The notes: generated by a model from the sequence alone, not told the origin. Positions 45,947 to 57,641 are shown, numbered from the stretch's first letter. The stretch is 64,000 bases of DNA from Alloalcanivorax balearicus MACL04 (GCF_025532145.1 NZ_ARXS01000007.1:1-64000), one strand, 5' to 3'. Numbers and translations are program-made.

Positions 45947-47007
45947 TGGGTACACGAGGTTGGCTGATGCTGGTGGCGGCGGGCGTACTATTGCTGCTGG
46001 CATTCGATTCATTCTATATCGTCAATGAAACCGAGAAGGCGGTGCTCAAGCGCTTCAGCCGGATCGAAAGCACGGACATCAAACCCGGGCTGTATCCGAA
46101 GGTGCCGCTGATCGACGAAGTGATTCGCGTGGATGGCCGTCTGTTGACCCACGATGTGCCCACCCAGGCGTTTCTCACCGGTGAGAAGAAGCTGCTGAAT
46201 GTGGATGCCTTCGTGACTTGGCGTATTGCCGACGTCCAGCGCTATATCGTCAGTGTCGGCGCGGGCTCCAACAACAGCATGGTGATGGAGCGCCGTGCCC
46301 GGGAGTTGCTCGATCCGCGTGTCAACGAGGCGTTGCGGAACCAGTTCGCCGCCCGCACGGTGCAGGAAGTGGTGGCGGGTCGAGGTGGCGAGCTGCCTGA
46401 TGAGGCGCTGGATCCGTCCGCGGTGAGCACCGGTGAGGCCCTCGACAAAAGCGAGGAGCAACTGGCGTCCGAAGAGGACGAGGAATTCCGCAAGAAAGTG
46501 CAGGAGAAAGGGGCTACCCAGGCGTTGTTGGAAGACAAGCACGATCAGCGTGAGAAGCTGATGAACTCGGTGGCCGAGGAAGTGAACGCCGCCACTCTCC
46601 AGGACTTGGGGATCGAAGTGGTGGATGTCCGCGTGAAGCAGGTGGATTGGCCCGATGAAGTGCGTGGCCGGGTGTTCGACCGGATGCGTGCCGAGCGGGC
46701 CCGGGATGCCTCCGAGCATCGCTCCGAGGGGCGCGAGGAAGCGGAGCGGATCCGTGCCGCGGCCGATCGCGAGGAAACCGAGACCGTGGCGCGGGCCTAT
46801 GAAGAGGCACAGAAAGTCCGTGGTGAAGGGGATGCCCTTGCCACCGGCATTTACGCCCGCGCCTACTCCCGCGATGAAGAGTTTTTCCGCTTCTACCGCA
46901 GCCTGCAAGCCTATCGGGAAAGCTTCAAATCGCCCAATGACATCCTGCTGCTGGAACCGGATAGCGATTTCTTCAGGTATCTAAAAGACTCCGAGGGCGG
47001 CCGTTAG
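45946..47007 (+). CDS. hflC: FtsH protease modulator HflC
   Basis: 353-residue SPFH-family partner of HflK. One N-terminal span (LMLVAAGVLLLLAFDSFYIV) leads into VNETEKAVLKRFSRIE. The C-terminal coiled region (about 220-310) includes RMRAERARDASEHRSEGREEAERIRAAAD, whose key feature is the ERxRxAxxxRxEG repeat typical of HflC. An acidic insert (about 147-190, DKSEEQLASEEDEEFRKK) is longer than in E. coli HflC (334 residues). The gene ends 33 bases before a terminator. Confidence 0.95.
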   Translation: MGTRGWLMLVAAGVLLLLAFDSFYIVNETEKAVLKRFSRIESTDIKPGLYPKVPLIDEVIRVDGRLLTHDVPTQAFLTGEKKLLNVDAFVTWRIADVQRYIVSVGAGSNNSMVMERRARELLDPRVNEALRNQFAARTVQEVVAGRGGELPDEALDPSAVSTGEALDKSEEQLASEEDEEFRKKVQEKGATQALLEDKHDQREKLMNSVAEEVNAATLQDLGIEVVDVRVKQVDWPDEVRGRVFDRMRAERARDASEHRSEGREEAERIRAAADREETETVARAYEEAQKVRGEGDALATGIYARAYSRDEEFFRFYRSLQAYRESFKSPNDILLLEPDSDFFRYLKDSEGGR

Positions 47008-47040
47008 TCGTCGGCCCTTGGTCCATGGTAGAATGCCGTA

Positions 47041-47067
47041 ACCGGGTGCCTGGCACCCGGTTTTTTT
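47041..47067 (+). terminator. Rho-independent terminator after hflC
   Basis: ACCGGGTGCC-TGGCACCCGGT, then seven T residues: a compact GC stem with a perfect T-tail. It closes the hflX-hflK-hflC transcript just before the DUF2065 gene. Confidence 0.85.
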
Positions 47068-47082
47068 GTGGACAGGCTCCGG

Positions 47083-47280
47083 ATGGACTGGATTCTGCTG
47101 ATCAAGGCGTTGTGTCTGGTGCTGGTGATCGAGGGGCTACCCCTGGCGCTGGCTCCGGAGCGCATGCGCCGCGCCGCCCTCGAACTGGCCCGTCTGGATG
47201 GCCGGATACTGCGCGTCTGTGGCCTGGTGGCCATGGCTGTGGGCGCGGGTATTCTGCTGTTCCTGCGGCCGGGCATGTGA
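47083..47280 (+). CDS. DUF2065 small membrane protein (YjeT-like)
   Basis: 65-residue inner-membrane protein of the DUF2065/YjeT family, with two membrane segments (about 4-22 and 42-62) and the conserved LVLVIEGLPLALAPERMRR. Function is unknown. The family is regularly found between hflC and hisZ/purA, as here. An in-frame GTG lies at 47068, but MDWILLIK at 47083 matches relatives. Confidence 0.88.
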   Translation: MDWILLIKALCLVLVIEGLPLALAPERMRRAALELARLDGRILRVCGLVAMAVGAGILLFLRPGM

Positions 47281-47290
47281 CTTTGAGAGC

Positions 47291-49772
<2,482 letters not shown>

Positions 49773-49789
49773 GTTTCGCTTCCGCTGAT

Positions 49790-49820
49790 AAAAAAGGCCG
49801 GCAATAGCCGGCCTTTTTTT
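49790..49820. terminator. Bidirectional Rho-independent terminator
   Basis: A-run, GGCCGGC, AATA, GCCGGCC, T-run: a 7-bp GC stem with A/T tails on both sides. It can end purA from the left and the diheme lipoprotein gene from the right. Confidence 0.85.
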
Positions 49821-49851
49821 GTGTGTGACCCGTCCTGAATAGAGTTGACAC

Positions 49852-51486
49852 TCAATTCGTGCCAGCGGACCAATCCAGCCGGATTTCATAGCCGTCGATG
49901 CGTTTTTCCGGTTTCAGAGGTTCGATGTCGTCCGGGTTGATATGACGGAACACATTCTTCGCTGGCGCCAGGGTGGCGTCGCGGCCGTACAGGAAGCTCT
50001 GTTCCTCGACGATCAACTTGTAGGCCTTGTTCAGTGACAGGGCGCGGTCGCGGCTCGGCGTGATCAGTTCGTAGACATCGGCCTTGGCGATCTTTTCCAA
50101 ATCGACGCTGCCGTCCTCGTTGAACCAGCGCGTTTGCATTTCGCCATTCTCACGGAACTCGTTACCGCCACCGACCAGACCGAGGTATTGGGCGATCTCA
50201 CCCAGGGGCTGATTCAGTGCCGGCGCATCCGGCATGCCTTTCAGATCGATGTAGCCCCAGCCCTCGGCACCGGTGACTTTGCGGGGGAAAGCGAAAGTCT
50301 GGTCGATGGTGGTGCCAACGGTGGTGTGGCAGCCCATACAGAAACGCTGTTCCTGGTTGCTCTGCGGGCGCAGGCTGCCGTCCGCCTTTTCGATGAAGCC
50401 CAGCACCATCCAACCAAAGCCGTTATCCATGCCTCGATCGCCATGGTCGGTATAGGTGGGCAGGTTGCCCTCGGCCTTTTCCTGATGTTCATTGCCGTAC
50501 AATGATTTCAACTGAGCGCTATTGAAAGAGCGAATTTTGTTCATGTAGCGCACTTCCTTCATGCGCCGGGGAATGCCGATATTACCTTGATCGTCCACGC
50601 CCACATAACGCACCGTATGCAGAAATTCGATGCCTGTGGGGTAGAGCATGTTGGTGACGGGGACATCCTCGGCGCCGCCGAGATAATGATCCCGTCGCGC
50701 TATTTCGTGGGCGGTGGCCAGAGTGCCGTCACCATCCAGATCGGTGCAGACCGCGGTTTCGTCGATCGGTGGTGTGGTGATACTGTCCAGCTCCTTGATC
50801 GCCATTTCCATCAACGACAGATTGGCCAGATAGACGTCCCGGGACTCGCCGGCCAGGCAGGTGCTGGTGCGAAATTTTTCGGGCAACCGCACCATGACGT
50901 CATCGGTGCTACCGTTGGTGGGCCAGAACGTGCTGGGCAGAGGTTTGTAGTTGAAGGCTACCCAGTGGCTGCCATCGCGGGCGAAACCCTGCTCGTCGAA
51001 GGCGCGGGCGCCGTTCTGAAGATTGCGAATATAAGGGACCGGTCCTTTCCAGTCGCTGTTCTCAGCCAGCGCCTTCATGTAAGGCGTGTAATTGTCCTGG
51101 TTGATGTAGCGAATGATGTCCTGATCCGACATCTTCGCCACGGCGTCACGCCGGTCCACGAACAGGTTGAGCCAGTGGTTGGTCTCGCCCAGTTCGGAAA
51201 AATCGTAGCTGCCCTGCAGGTAACCATCCCACATGGTGTTGGGACGAGTCCGGTTCGGATAGGTCTGATGACAGGTGTAGCAGGGATTGAAGTCGCCTTC
51301 GGTGCGGGTATAGCACTGCGGCGGAATCGGCGCTTCCTGGTTATAGATGCTGTTCAGATCCGGCGGCAACTGCCGCTGTGGACCGGACTCCACGGCTGCC
51401 TGAACGGAAGTGCCGGGCTCCGGCCGGTCGCCCTGATCGCAGGCGCTCAGAGCCAGGGCAAGCAGCGGAACGATAGTGTATTTCAT
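49852..51486 (-). CDS. Diheme c-type cytochrome-like lipoprotein of unknown function
   Basis: 544-residue envelope lipoprotein I do not recognise. MKYTIVPLLALALSACDQ has a lipobox (LSAC, Cys16). Two heme motifs are visible, CYTCH at 69-73 and CMGCH near residue 370. The stretch GGAEDVPVTNMLYPTGIEFLHTVRYV recurs in part (key residues YPTGIEFLHT) and looks domain-like. The frame is open to 51516, but the signal peptide starts at 51486. It is 81 bp downstream of the PhoX/DUF839 gene on the same strand, so the two are probably co-expressed. A redox role in the periplasm is the only safe inference. Confidence 0.8.
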   Translation of the reverse strand: MKYTIVPLLALALSACDQGDRPEPGTSVQAAVESGPQRQLPPDLNSIYNQEAPIPPQCYTRTEGDFNPCYTCHQTYPNRTRPNTMWDGYLQGSYDFSELGETNHWLNLFVDRRDAVAKMSDQDIIRYINQDNYTPYMKALAENSDWKGPVPYIRNLQNGARAFDEQGFARDGSHWVAFNYKPLPSTFWPTNGSTDDVMVRLPEKFRTSTCLAGESRDVYLANLSLMEMAIKELDSITTPPIDETAVCTDLDGDGTLATAHEIARRDHYLGGAEDVPVTNMLYPTGIEFLHTVRYVGVDDQGNIGIPRRMKEVRYMNKIRSFNSAQLKSLYGNEHQEKAEGNLPTYTDHGDRGMDNGFGWMVLGFIEKADGSLRPQSNQEQRFCMGCHTTVGTTIDQTFAFPRKVTGAEGWGYIDLKGMPDAPALNQPLGEIAQYLGLVGGGNEFRENGEMQTRWFNEDGSVDLEKIAKADVYELITPSRDRALSLNKAYKLIVEEQSFLYGRDATLAPAKNVFRHINPDDIEPLKPEKRIDGYEIRLDWSAGTN

Positions 51487-51567
51487 GAAAGAAGCCTGTT
51501 GCGATGAAGACGGCAAAGGGGAGGGCGCCTTGAGCGCTCCTCCCCCTGGATTGTGGAGCCGGAGTGA

Positions 51568-53310
51568 TCAGGATTCCGGATCCAGCAGCCAGACCATGTT
51601 GTTTTCATGGTTGCCGGTGTCCTCACCGATCAGGATGCGGCCGTCATTCATGACCGCCACGTTGTCCGGACCAGACAGGCCATCCACGCTGCAGGTGTTG
51701 GCTTCGTCGGTGGGCTGGTAGGGTCCACCCAGTTCCACCATTTCCAGGCGGGCAACGTCGTAACCGGCTTGCAAAGGCATGCGGAAAACGCCGCCGCAAC
51801 GGGCATCGTCGTTGGTCAGTTGAATGGCGCCTTCCTCATCCAGCATGGTGCCGGAGATGTCGGACATGGCTACATAAACGTAGGCCTGTTCTCCGTCCCC
51901 TTCCACACTAGCCTCGGCAAGGGTCAGGTTGATGTTGATGCCTTCCATCTTGTTGAACTCGCCGGTGGCGCCCAGTTTCACCGCCGCCTTGCGGGATTCC
52001 AGGAAGGCCACGCGATCATCGCCAAACGGGTTGGCGGCCACATCGCCGCTGCCATCCAGGTCTTCGTCAAGCTTGCTTTCCGCCCAGTCATTGATCTGCT
52101 GTTCGCTGATATAGCTGTTTTCGCCTTCCACATAGTCAGCGACGGTGATGCCATCGTAGTCCGCGACCCAGCTCTGGATCTCGGCGTTGGTGCCGTGGGC
52201 CAGTTCGATCCACTCCAGGTCGAAACCTGCTTGGGCGGCGTCCATGGGAATGGAGTCGGAAGTGGCTTTGGCGGCGTAGAGCGTGCCACTGCCCAGGTTG
52301 CCGGCCTCGTCGGCGACGAACTTGAACATGATCACGCCGCCGCCGTCGTCGCTCATGTAGACGGTCTTCTGATCCGGCATCACCACGGCGTTTTCATGGG
52401 AGTAGCGGCCCAAGGTGAAATGCTTCACCGGGGCGGGTGTGTCGGTGGGATTGGTGATCTCGACGATGTAACCGTAGTGGTACGGGTTCGGGTAGGCAGT
52501 TGTGTAGCTGGAATCGGTTTTGCCGGCCAGATAATCCGCCAGATCCTGCACTCCGCCTTCGTTGGGGGCGTTCCAGTTAGCAGTGTCGTCAAAGTAAAGC
52601 TCTTCGGACGTCAGCGGGGTATTCCAGGGGGAAACCGTACCGAAGCAATTAACCCAGGTGCCGTGCACGGCGGAGAAGTCGACCATGGTGGCGTCGTTGT
52701 TTTGCACCTCCCAGCTGCCTTCGGCCGTGCGGATCAGGTGCAGGCGGCTCATGCCACCCGGGCGATCTTCCCAGTTGGTGAACAGATAGCCTTCGTTTTC
52801 ACTCACCGGTACCCAGCCGTTGAAATCGGGGTCGTTGGAAACGCGGATCGTGGCGCTGCCGTCCTTCACGTTGATGGCGCCCAGGCCGCTGGGTTCTGGT
52901 GCGCCGCCCCAGTCGTTGCCCTGCTGACCAAGCACGTTATAACGGCCCACCGCCACGCGCATGATCTGCTTCTCCTCGTCGGTTTCCGGTACGGAAACAG
53001 GCTCGAAGTAGTCATGGATGTCCATGCCTTCGATCAAGCCCACGGTAGCGAGCGTGTAGGTGTGGCCGGACTCGTCCTGAGTGACGTTGGCATCGGAAGG
53101 ATGCTGGATGTTGGTGAAGACTTCACCGTCTTCCTTCATGAACAGGCCGGTGGCTTCGGAGCCAAGCGGCAAGGTGGCGATACGGGTCAGCCGTTCCATC
53201 TGTGGCTGCGGATCAGGGTCGTTATCACTGTCGCTTCCGCAACCAGTGACTGCCATGGAAATGGCAACCGCCAGTGCGCCCAGTTTAAAAGCGTCGTTCC
53301 TCAGAGACAT
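51568..53310 (-). CDS. PhoX-like (DUF839) putative secreted alkaline phosphatase, lipoprotein
   Basis: 580-residue protein of the DUF839/PhoX type, which includes calcium- and iron-dependent alkaline phosphatases. The N-terminus is a lipoprotein signal (AISMAVTGCGSDSDND). Family features are EGMDIHDYFEPVSV, WVNCFGTVSPWNTPLTSEE, GRYSHENAVVMPDQKTVYMSDD (key stretch GRYSHENAVVM) and the C-terminal PDNVAVMNDGRILIGED. The Trp-Asn-Thr-Pro 'GTVSPWNT' stretch carries the Cys typical of PhoX sites. It is divergent from two PhoA-family genes. Phosphatase activity is inferred from family and context. Confidence 0.85.
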   Translation of the reverse strand: MSLRNDAFKLGALAVAISMAVTGCGSDSDNDPDPQPQMERLTRIATLPLGSEATGLFMKEDGEVFTNIQHPSDANVTQDESGHTYTLATVGLIEGMDIHDYFEPVSVPETDEEKQIMRVAVGRYNVLGQQGNDWGGAPEPSGLGAINVKDGSATIRVSNDPDFNGWVPVSENEGYLFTNWEDRPGGMSRLHLIRTAEGSWEVQNNDATMVDFSAVHGTWVNCFGTVSPWNTPLTSEELYFDDTANWNAPNEGGVQDLADYLAGKTDSSYTTAYPNPYHYGYIVEITNPTDTPAPVKHFTLGRYSHENAVVMPDQKTVYMSDDGGGVIMFKFVADEAGNLGSGTLYAAKATSDSIPMDAAQAGFDLEWIELAHGTNAEIQSWVADYDGITVADYVEGENSYISEQQINDWAESKLDEDLDGSGDVAANPFGDDRVAFLESRKAAVKLGATGEFNKMEGININLTLAEASVEGDGEQAYVYVAMSDISGTMLDEEGAIQLTNDDARCGGVFRMPLQAGYDVARLEMVELGGPYQPTDEANTCSVDGLSGPDNVAVMNDGRILIGEDTGNHENNMVWLLDPES

Positions 53311-53566
53311 GGATAGCTCCGTCTACTATTGTTTGGAATTGGGGTGCGAATAGAGTGGGGGGCGAGGATGGCGTTTTAATGAGAGAAAAATGACAAAAAT
53401 ATTTCTCGTCATGAGAAGTGAGTAATCAGCGGCGTGGTGATTGTTGACTGGCGGCGGGATCAGGCCTTCGTTTCGGGGTGCCCGGTCAAATTTTGATTTG
53501 TTATATCGTTACATTTAAGAGGAGATGGCCGCCACTTCACAACACATTCCTGCAAGTATCTCAAAA

Positions 53567-53577
53567 CTGTCATAAAG
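53567..53577 (+). promoter_or_regulatory. Candidate Pho box half-site
   Basis: CTGTCATAAAG is identical to the first repeat unit of the E. coli phoA Pho box. The second unit, 11 bases later (ATTTCGA), matches poorly. It lies in the 343-bp intergenic region (53311-53653) between phoX-like and phoA-like genes, upstream of the latter. No other gene is seen in this gap, which is AT-richer than its surroundings and should hold both promoters. Confidence 0.35.
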
Positions 53578-53653
53578 ATTTCGAATACTCCTTGCCGGGG
53601 TGGTCCCTTGCCCAGTTGGGGCCGAAGACATGACGATGAGACAGGAAGTGCTG

Positions 53654-55090
53654 ATGAAAATGCTCAAAATGGCGGGGCTTGCCCTTGCCGTAACACTGGC
53701 CGGCTGCGGCAGTGACAGCGACAATCACGATGCGCCACCGCCAGCCACCGCCAAGAAAAACGTACTGTTCTTCCTCGGTGATGGCATGGGTATCACGACG
53801 TTGACCGCCATGCGCATCTTCGAAGCCGGTGAAGCGGGCAGCATCACCATCGATACGCTGCCGGAAACCGCTTTCGTCCGTACTTACTCCGCGGATGGTC
53901 AGGTGACCGATAGCGCTCCCTCCATGGCCGCTTACATGACCGGCGTGAAGATGAAAAATGAAGTCATCTCCATGAGCACCGGCACCAACGCCTACGCGCC
54001 GGACGGTTCCCAATATGTGGATGCCGACGGCAACAGCACCTGTGAGGAAGGTAACGGTGCCTCAGTCGAGACGCTGCTGGAGCTGATGAAGGGGCAAGGC
54101 TTTGCCACCGGCGTGGTCACTACCACCCGCGTTACTCACGCCACTCCGGCAACGACCTACGCCCACATCTGTAACCGTAATGGTGAAAACACCATCGCCG
54201 CGCAGATGGTGCCGGGCGGGGACGGCTTCAATGCTGCCCTTGGTGACGGTGTCGACGTCATGCTCGGTGGCGGCCGCCGTCACTTCCTGCCCGCGGATCA
54301 GAGTGGCCGCCGTACCGACGGTCGTAACCTGATCGAGGAAATGCAAACCGCCGGCTATCAGTACGTGGATAGCACCGACGCTTTGATGGGCGTGGCCGAC
54401 GACACCGAAAAGCTGCTTGGCATTTTCACCAGCAGCGATATGAGCTACGAGCTCGACCGTATTCCCACGCAAGAGCCGAGCCTGGCGGAAATGACCGGCA
54501 AAGCCATCGATTTGCTCAGTCCTCGCGACAATGGCTTCTTCCTGATGGTGGAAGGCGGCCGTATTGACCATGCTCTTCATGCCACCAGCGGCAAGCGCGC
54601 GCTGACCGACGGTATTGCGTTCGATAACGCGGTAAAAACGGCGCTGGAAAAAATGGAAGAGATCGATCCGGGTCTGGAAAACACTTTGATCGTGGTCACC
54701 GCGGACCATGACCACACCCTGGTTATCAATGGCTATGCCGAGCGTACCGGCAAGACCACCGAGGACCACGCGGGAGTTCTGGGTATGGTTCGTAACTACG
54801 CCAATGGTCCGAACAAAGGGGAGCCGCGCACCGATGTTGATGGTAACCCGTACACCATTCTCGGTTTCGGTAACGGCCCGAATCGCCCCGCCACCCGTGT
54901 CGCTTTGACGGAGACCCAAACCGCCGCGGATGACTACCTGCAGGAGGCGGTCATTCAGCTCAGCAGTGAAACCCACGGTGGTGGTGACGTGTTCCTGGGG
55001 GCGGTTGGCATGGGTGCCGACGTTTTCCACGGTGTCATCGACAACACTGAAGTCTTCGGCAAGATCAAGGCCGCTCTGGATCTGGATTGA
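53654..55090 (+). CDS. Alkaline phosphatase (PhoA family), lipoprotein
   Basis: 478-residue PF00245 alkaline phosphatase, probably attached to the envelope by lipid at Cys18 (VTLAGCGSDSDN). Metal and nucleophile motifs are NVLFFLGDGMG (Asp43), TDSAPS (Ser87 nucleophile), VTTTRVTHATPAT, FLMVEGGRIDHALH, VTADHDHTL and SSETHGGGDVF. Several in-frame ATGs precede; 53654 has AGGAAG seven bases upstream and gives a compact lipoprotein signal. It releases phosphate from organic esters outside the cytoplasm. A close paralogue follows 26 bp later. Confidence 0.93.
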   Translation: MKMLKMAGLALAVTLAGCGSDSDNHDAPPPATAKKNVLFFLGDGMGITTLTAMRIFEAGEAGSITIDTLPETAFVRTYSADGQVTDSAPSMAAYMTGVKMKNEVISMSTGTNAYAPDGSQYVDADGNSTCEEGNGASVETLLELMKGQGFATGVVTTTRVTHATPATTYAHICNRNGENTIAAQMVPGGDGFNAALGDGVDVMLGGGRRHFLPADQSGRRTDGRNLIEEMQTAGYQYVDSTDALMGVADDTEKLLGIFTSSDMSYELDRIPTQEPSLAEMTGKAIDLLSPRDNGFFLMVEGGRIDHALHATSGKRALTDGIAFDNAVKTALEKMEEIDPGLENTLIVVTADHDHTLVINGYAERTGKTTEDHAGVLGMVRNYANGPNKGEPRTDVDGNPYTILGFGNGPNRPATRVALTETQTAADDYLQEAVIQLSSETHGGGDVFLGAVGMGADVFHGVIDNTEVFGKIKAALDLD

Positions 55091-55116
55091 ACCGCCAATT
55101 AAAGCAGGAGAGAAAC

Positions 55117-56523
55117 ATGAAACGTTCCGTTATTGGCGGTGCACTGATCTGCTGTGCCGCCTCTCTGATGACTCAGCCGGTCAGCGCCGCTCAGGCCAAG
55201 AACATTATTTTCTTTCTTGGTGACGGCATGGGCCCGGTAACACAAACCGCGGCACGCATTTACGCCGGTGAAAAAGCCGGACTGGAAGTGCCGGAGACCT
55301 ATAAGCTGGCGATGGAAAAGCTGGACTACGCCGCGCGTATCAAGACCTACTCCGAGGACGCCCAGACCACTGACAGCGCTCCCGGTATGGCCAGCTACAT
55401 GACCGGCATGAAATCCAAGAACGAAGTGATTTCGATGACGCCGGATGCCAACCCCAACGATGATGATGGCAATCCGTACCAGAGCGATGGTGACAGCCTC
55501 TGCCCGGAAACCGGTAACGGCGAGGCGGCGCGGACTCTGCTGGAGATCCTCAAAGCCGAGGGCTACAGCACCGGAGTGGTGACCACCACGCGTATCACCC
55601 ACGCCACACCCGCGACTACCTATGCTCACATCTGCAACCGCAATGCTGAAAATACCATTGCCACTCAGATGGTGCCGGGCGGCGATGGTTATAACAGCGC
55701 GCTGGGGAACGACGGTATCGACGTGATCCTGGGCGGTGGCCGCCGTCACTTCCTGCCGGCCCCTGACGGACGCCGCAGTGATGACCGCGACCTGATCATG
55801 GAAATGCAGGGCGCCGGTTATACCTACGTGAGCAGTGGCTCGGAACTGGGTAATGTCGACCTGGGCAGCACGGAAAAACTGTTCGGTCTGTTCAACAGCA
55901 GCGATCTGAACTACGAGCTGGATCGGGTCAATAATGATCTGGATGAGCCGAGCCTGGCGGAGATGACCGGTTCCGCCATCGATATCCTGTCCCGCAATCA
56001 GGACGGCTACTTCCTGATGGTGGAGGGCGGCCGTATCGACCACGCGCTGCACGGCACCAATGCCAAGCGCGCACTGGAAGACACGCTGGCGTTCGACCAG
56101 GCCATTGCCGCCGCGGTGGAAAAAGCGGATCTGGAGAATACCCTGATCATCGTTACCGCGGATCACGATCACGTCATGGCGTTCAACGGCTACTCCAAGA
56201 TCGGTAACCCGGTACTCGGTTTGCTGAAGGAATACCGCACCGGCGGGCTGGCGCTCGACGCCCAGGGCAAGCCCTTCACCACTCTGGTGTTCGGTAACGG
56301 CGGCGGCCCCCGTGAAGCGGACCGGGCCACGTTGACCGAGGACGAAGTGCTGCAGGACGATTATCTGCAGGAAGTGGGCGTGAAACTGGGTGGACCGGGC
56401 AGTGAGACCCACGGTGGCGGTGATATTCGTCTGAACGCGGGCGGTGCCGGCAGCGAGCTGTTCAAAGGCACCCTGGATAACGTGGACGTGTTTGGTTTGA
56501 TCCACGAAGCCATGGGGCTTTAA
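55117..56523 (+). CDS. Alkaline phosphatase (PhoA family), secreted
   Basis: 468-residue paralogue of the preceding gene, with a cleavable signal (SLMTQPVSAAQA) in place of the lipobox, so it should be free in the periplasm or exported. Motifs in order: IIFFLGDGMG (Asp36), TTDSAPG (Ser87), VTTTRITHATPAT, GGGRRHFLPA, FLMVEGGRIDHALHG, VTADHDHVM and GSETHGGGD. ATG 55117 has AGGAGAG upstream. A terminator follows at 56540. Shared gene order and motifs indicate tandem duplication followed by a change in localisation. Confidence 0.94.
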   Translation: MKRSVIGGALICCAASLMTQPVSAAQAKNIIFFLGDGMGPVTQTAARIYAGEKAGLEVPETYKLAMEKLDYAARIKTYSEDAQTTDSAPGMASYMTGMKSKNEVISMTPDANPNDDDGNPYQSDGDSLCPETGNGEAARTLLEILKAEGYSTGVVTTTRITHATPATTYAHICNRNAENTIATQMVPGGDGYNSALGNDGIDVILGGGRRHFLPAPDGRRSDDRDLIMEMQGAGYTYVSSGSELGNVDLGSTEKLFGLFNSSDLNYELDRVNNDLDEPSLAEMTGSAIDILSRNQDGYFLMVEGGRIDHALHGTNAKRALEDTLAFDQAIAAAVEKADLENTLIIVTADHDHVMAFNGYSKIGNPVLGLLKEYRTGGLALDAQGKPFTTLVFGNGGGPREADRATLTEDEVLQDDYLQEVGVKLGGPGSETHGGGDIRLNAGGAGSELFKGTLDNVDVFGLIHEAMGL

Positions 56524-56539
56524 GTTTTCCGGTTTTCGC

Positions 56540-56568
56540 GGGTGGCCGTCATGGCCACCCTTTTTTTT
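56540..56568 (+). terminator. Rho-independent terminator after the phosphatase pair
   Basis: GGGTGGCC, GTCAT, GGCCACCC: a perfect 8-bp stem followed by eight T residues, 17 bases after the second phosphatase stop. Confidence 0.9.
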
Positions 56569-56587
56569 GCTGTTTGCAGGTAGTTGA

Positions 56588-57271
56588 ATGATGGTTGCAA
56601 AACGAATCATGGTTCTGGGGTTGGTGGCGTTTTTGGGATTGCCGCTATCCGCTTGGGCACAGCCGGCTTCGGCGCTGCGCGTGGAGTATCATCAGTGGCA
56701 AGTGGGTAAGGATGGCGTGCGGCAGGAGCTGTCCTACACGGAGAAACTGTACCGGCAGGAAAACGCCTTATGGGTGGAACGGGAAGTGCCGGAAGCTGCC
56801 CAACGTGATCATGATGACCACCATCACGGTGGCCTGGGCCACAAACACGCGGATGTTGTGGGCGCGCCGTTGTGGATCCAGCGGGACGACAACGGCAACG
56901 TCGACGTCAAACTGGTGGACCGTTACGAACAGCGTCTGATCGATATCGCGCCGCCGTACTACGGCAACGTGGGCTACGATGGTCACTGGATGGAAACCTG
57001 GGCGCTGGTGGATCCGGCCAGCCTGTCTTCCCTGGAACCGTCCTCGGTGGCCGATGACGGCGTCGAAACCTACCAGATCCAGCGCGGTTCCCAGCATATT
57101 ACGTTGGTGTGGAATCCCGAGCGGCGCTACGTGGTGTCCATCCGTGCCCGGGACGAACACGGTTTGTCCGGCCGCACCATCGAGGCAAGGGAAATCGCCG
57201 ATCCGGAGCCGGCTCCCTGGACTACCCTGAAAGGTTACAAGAACCGGGACTACTCGGACCTGCTTGATTGA
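56588..57271 (+). CDS. Secreted histidine-rich protein of unknown function
   Basis: 227-residue protein not recognised. It has a clear Sec signal peptide (MVLGLVAFLGLPLSAWAQPA, cleavage near AWA) and a His/Asp-rich loop (about residues 73-87, RDHDDHHHGGLGHKH) able to bind Zn, Ni or Cu. The rest is beta-rich with a repeated pattern around VDRYEQRLIDIAPPYYGNVG. It lies directly after the phosphatase terminator on the same strand. Metal handling for the zinc phosphatases is an attractive but untested guess. The same layout could be a general periplasmic metal-binding protein. Confidence 0.75.
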   Translation: MMVAKRIMVLGLVAFLGLPLSAWAQPASALRVEYHQWQVGKDGVRQELSYTEKLYRQENALWVEREVPEAAQRDHDDHHHGGLGHKHADVVGAPLWIQRDDNGNVDVKLVDRYEQRLIDIAPPYYGNVGYDGHWMETWALVDPASLSSLEPSSVADDGVETYQIQRGSQHITLVWNPERRYVVSIRARDEHGLSGRTIEAREIADPEPAPWTTLKGYKNRDYSDLLD

Positions 57272-57298
57272 GCGGTGGTGTAGAGAGCGTGAGCAGGC

Positions 57299-57553
57299 TC
57301 AGCGGCGTTTGATGATGATCAGCGCGATGGTGATGCCGAGAGCGGCGGCGGGAAACAGCAGCAGAAATTTCTGACGCCTCTCCGCCCGGGCTCGCTGTTC
57401 GTTGGCCTTTTGAATTTCCGGGTGTACCTCGGCCCGCGCGGTTGCCGGCAGATAGGCTGGCGCTTGCAAGGCCAGAAACAGGGCCAGTGCCAATACGGGC
57501 AGGCGACGGCCCCGGGAAGCATGAAGGGCGGGGGTGGCTTGATTCTTTTGCAT
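57299..57553 (-). CDS. Small membrane protein of unknown function
   Basis: 84-residue protein with two hydrophobic segments (about 20-41 and 63-79), a basic N-terminus and a C-terminal IIIKRR. Between them is a short charged helix (EVHPEIQKANEQRARAERRQK). The first segment may be a signal peptide (ending near ATARAEV), leaving a single-span protein. No family recognised and no strong RBS, so the start is uncertain. It lies between convergent neighbours in the phosphatase island. Confidence 0.55.
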   Translation of the reverse strand: MQKNQATPALHASRGRRLPVLALALFLALQAPAYLPATARAEVHPEIQKANEQRARAERRQKFLLLFPAAALGITIALIIIKRR

Positions 57554-57641
57554 AGGGACCACGTTATCGCTCGAGTCTGCGTGCGGCCCGGATATTGGGC
57601 CACTTCGGCGGCGTATGCAAGTTCACCATCCCCCGCTGTTT

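Noticed and set aside
53380..53420. Pho box for the phoX-like gene
   Set aside because: A TGACAAA and a nearby CGTCATG resemble half-sites, but spacing and orientation do not fit the 11-base direct-repeat layout.
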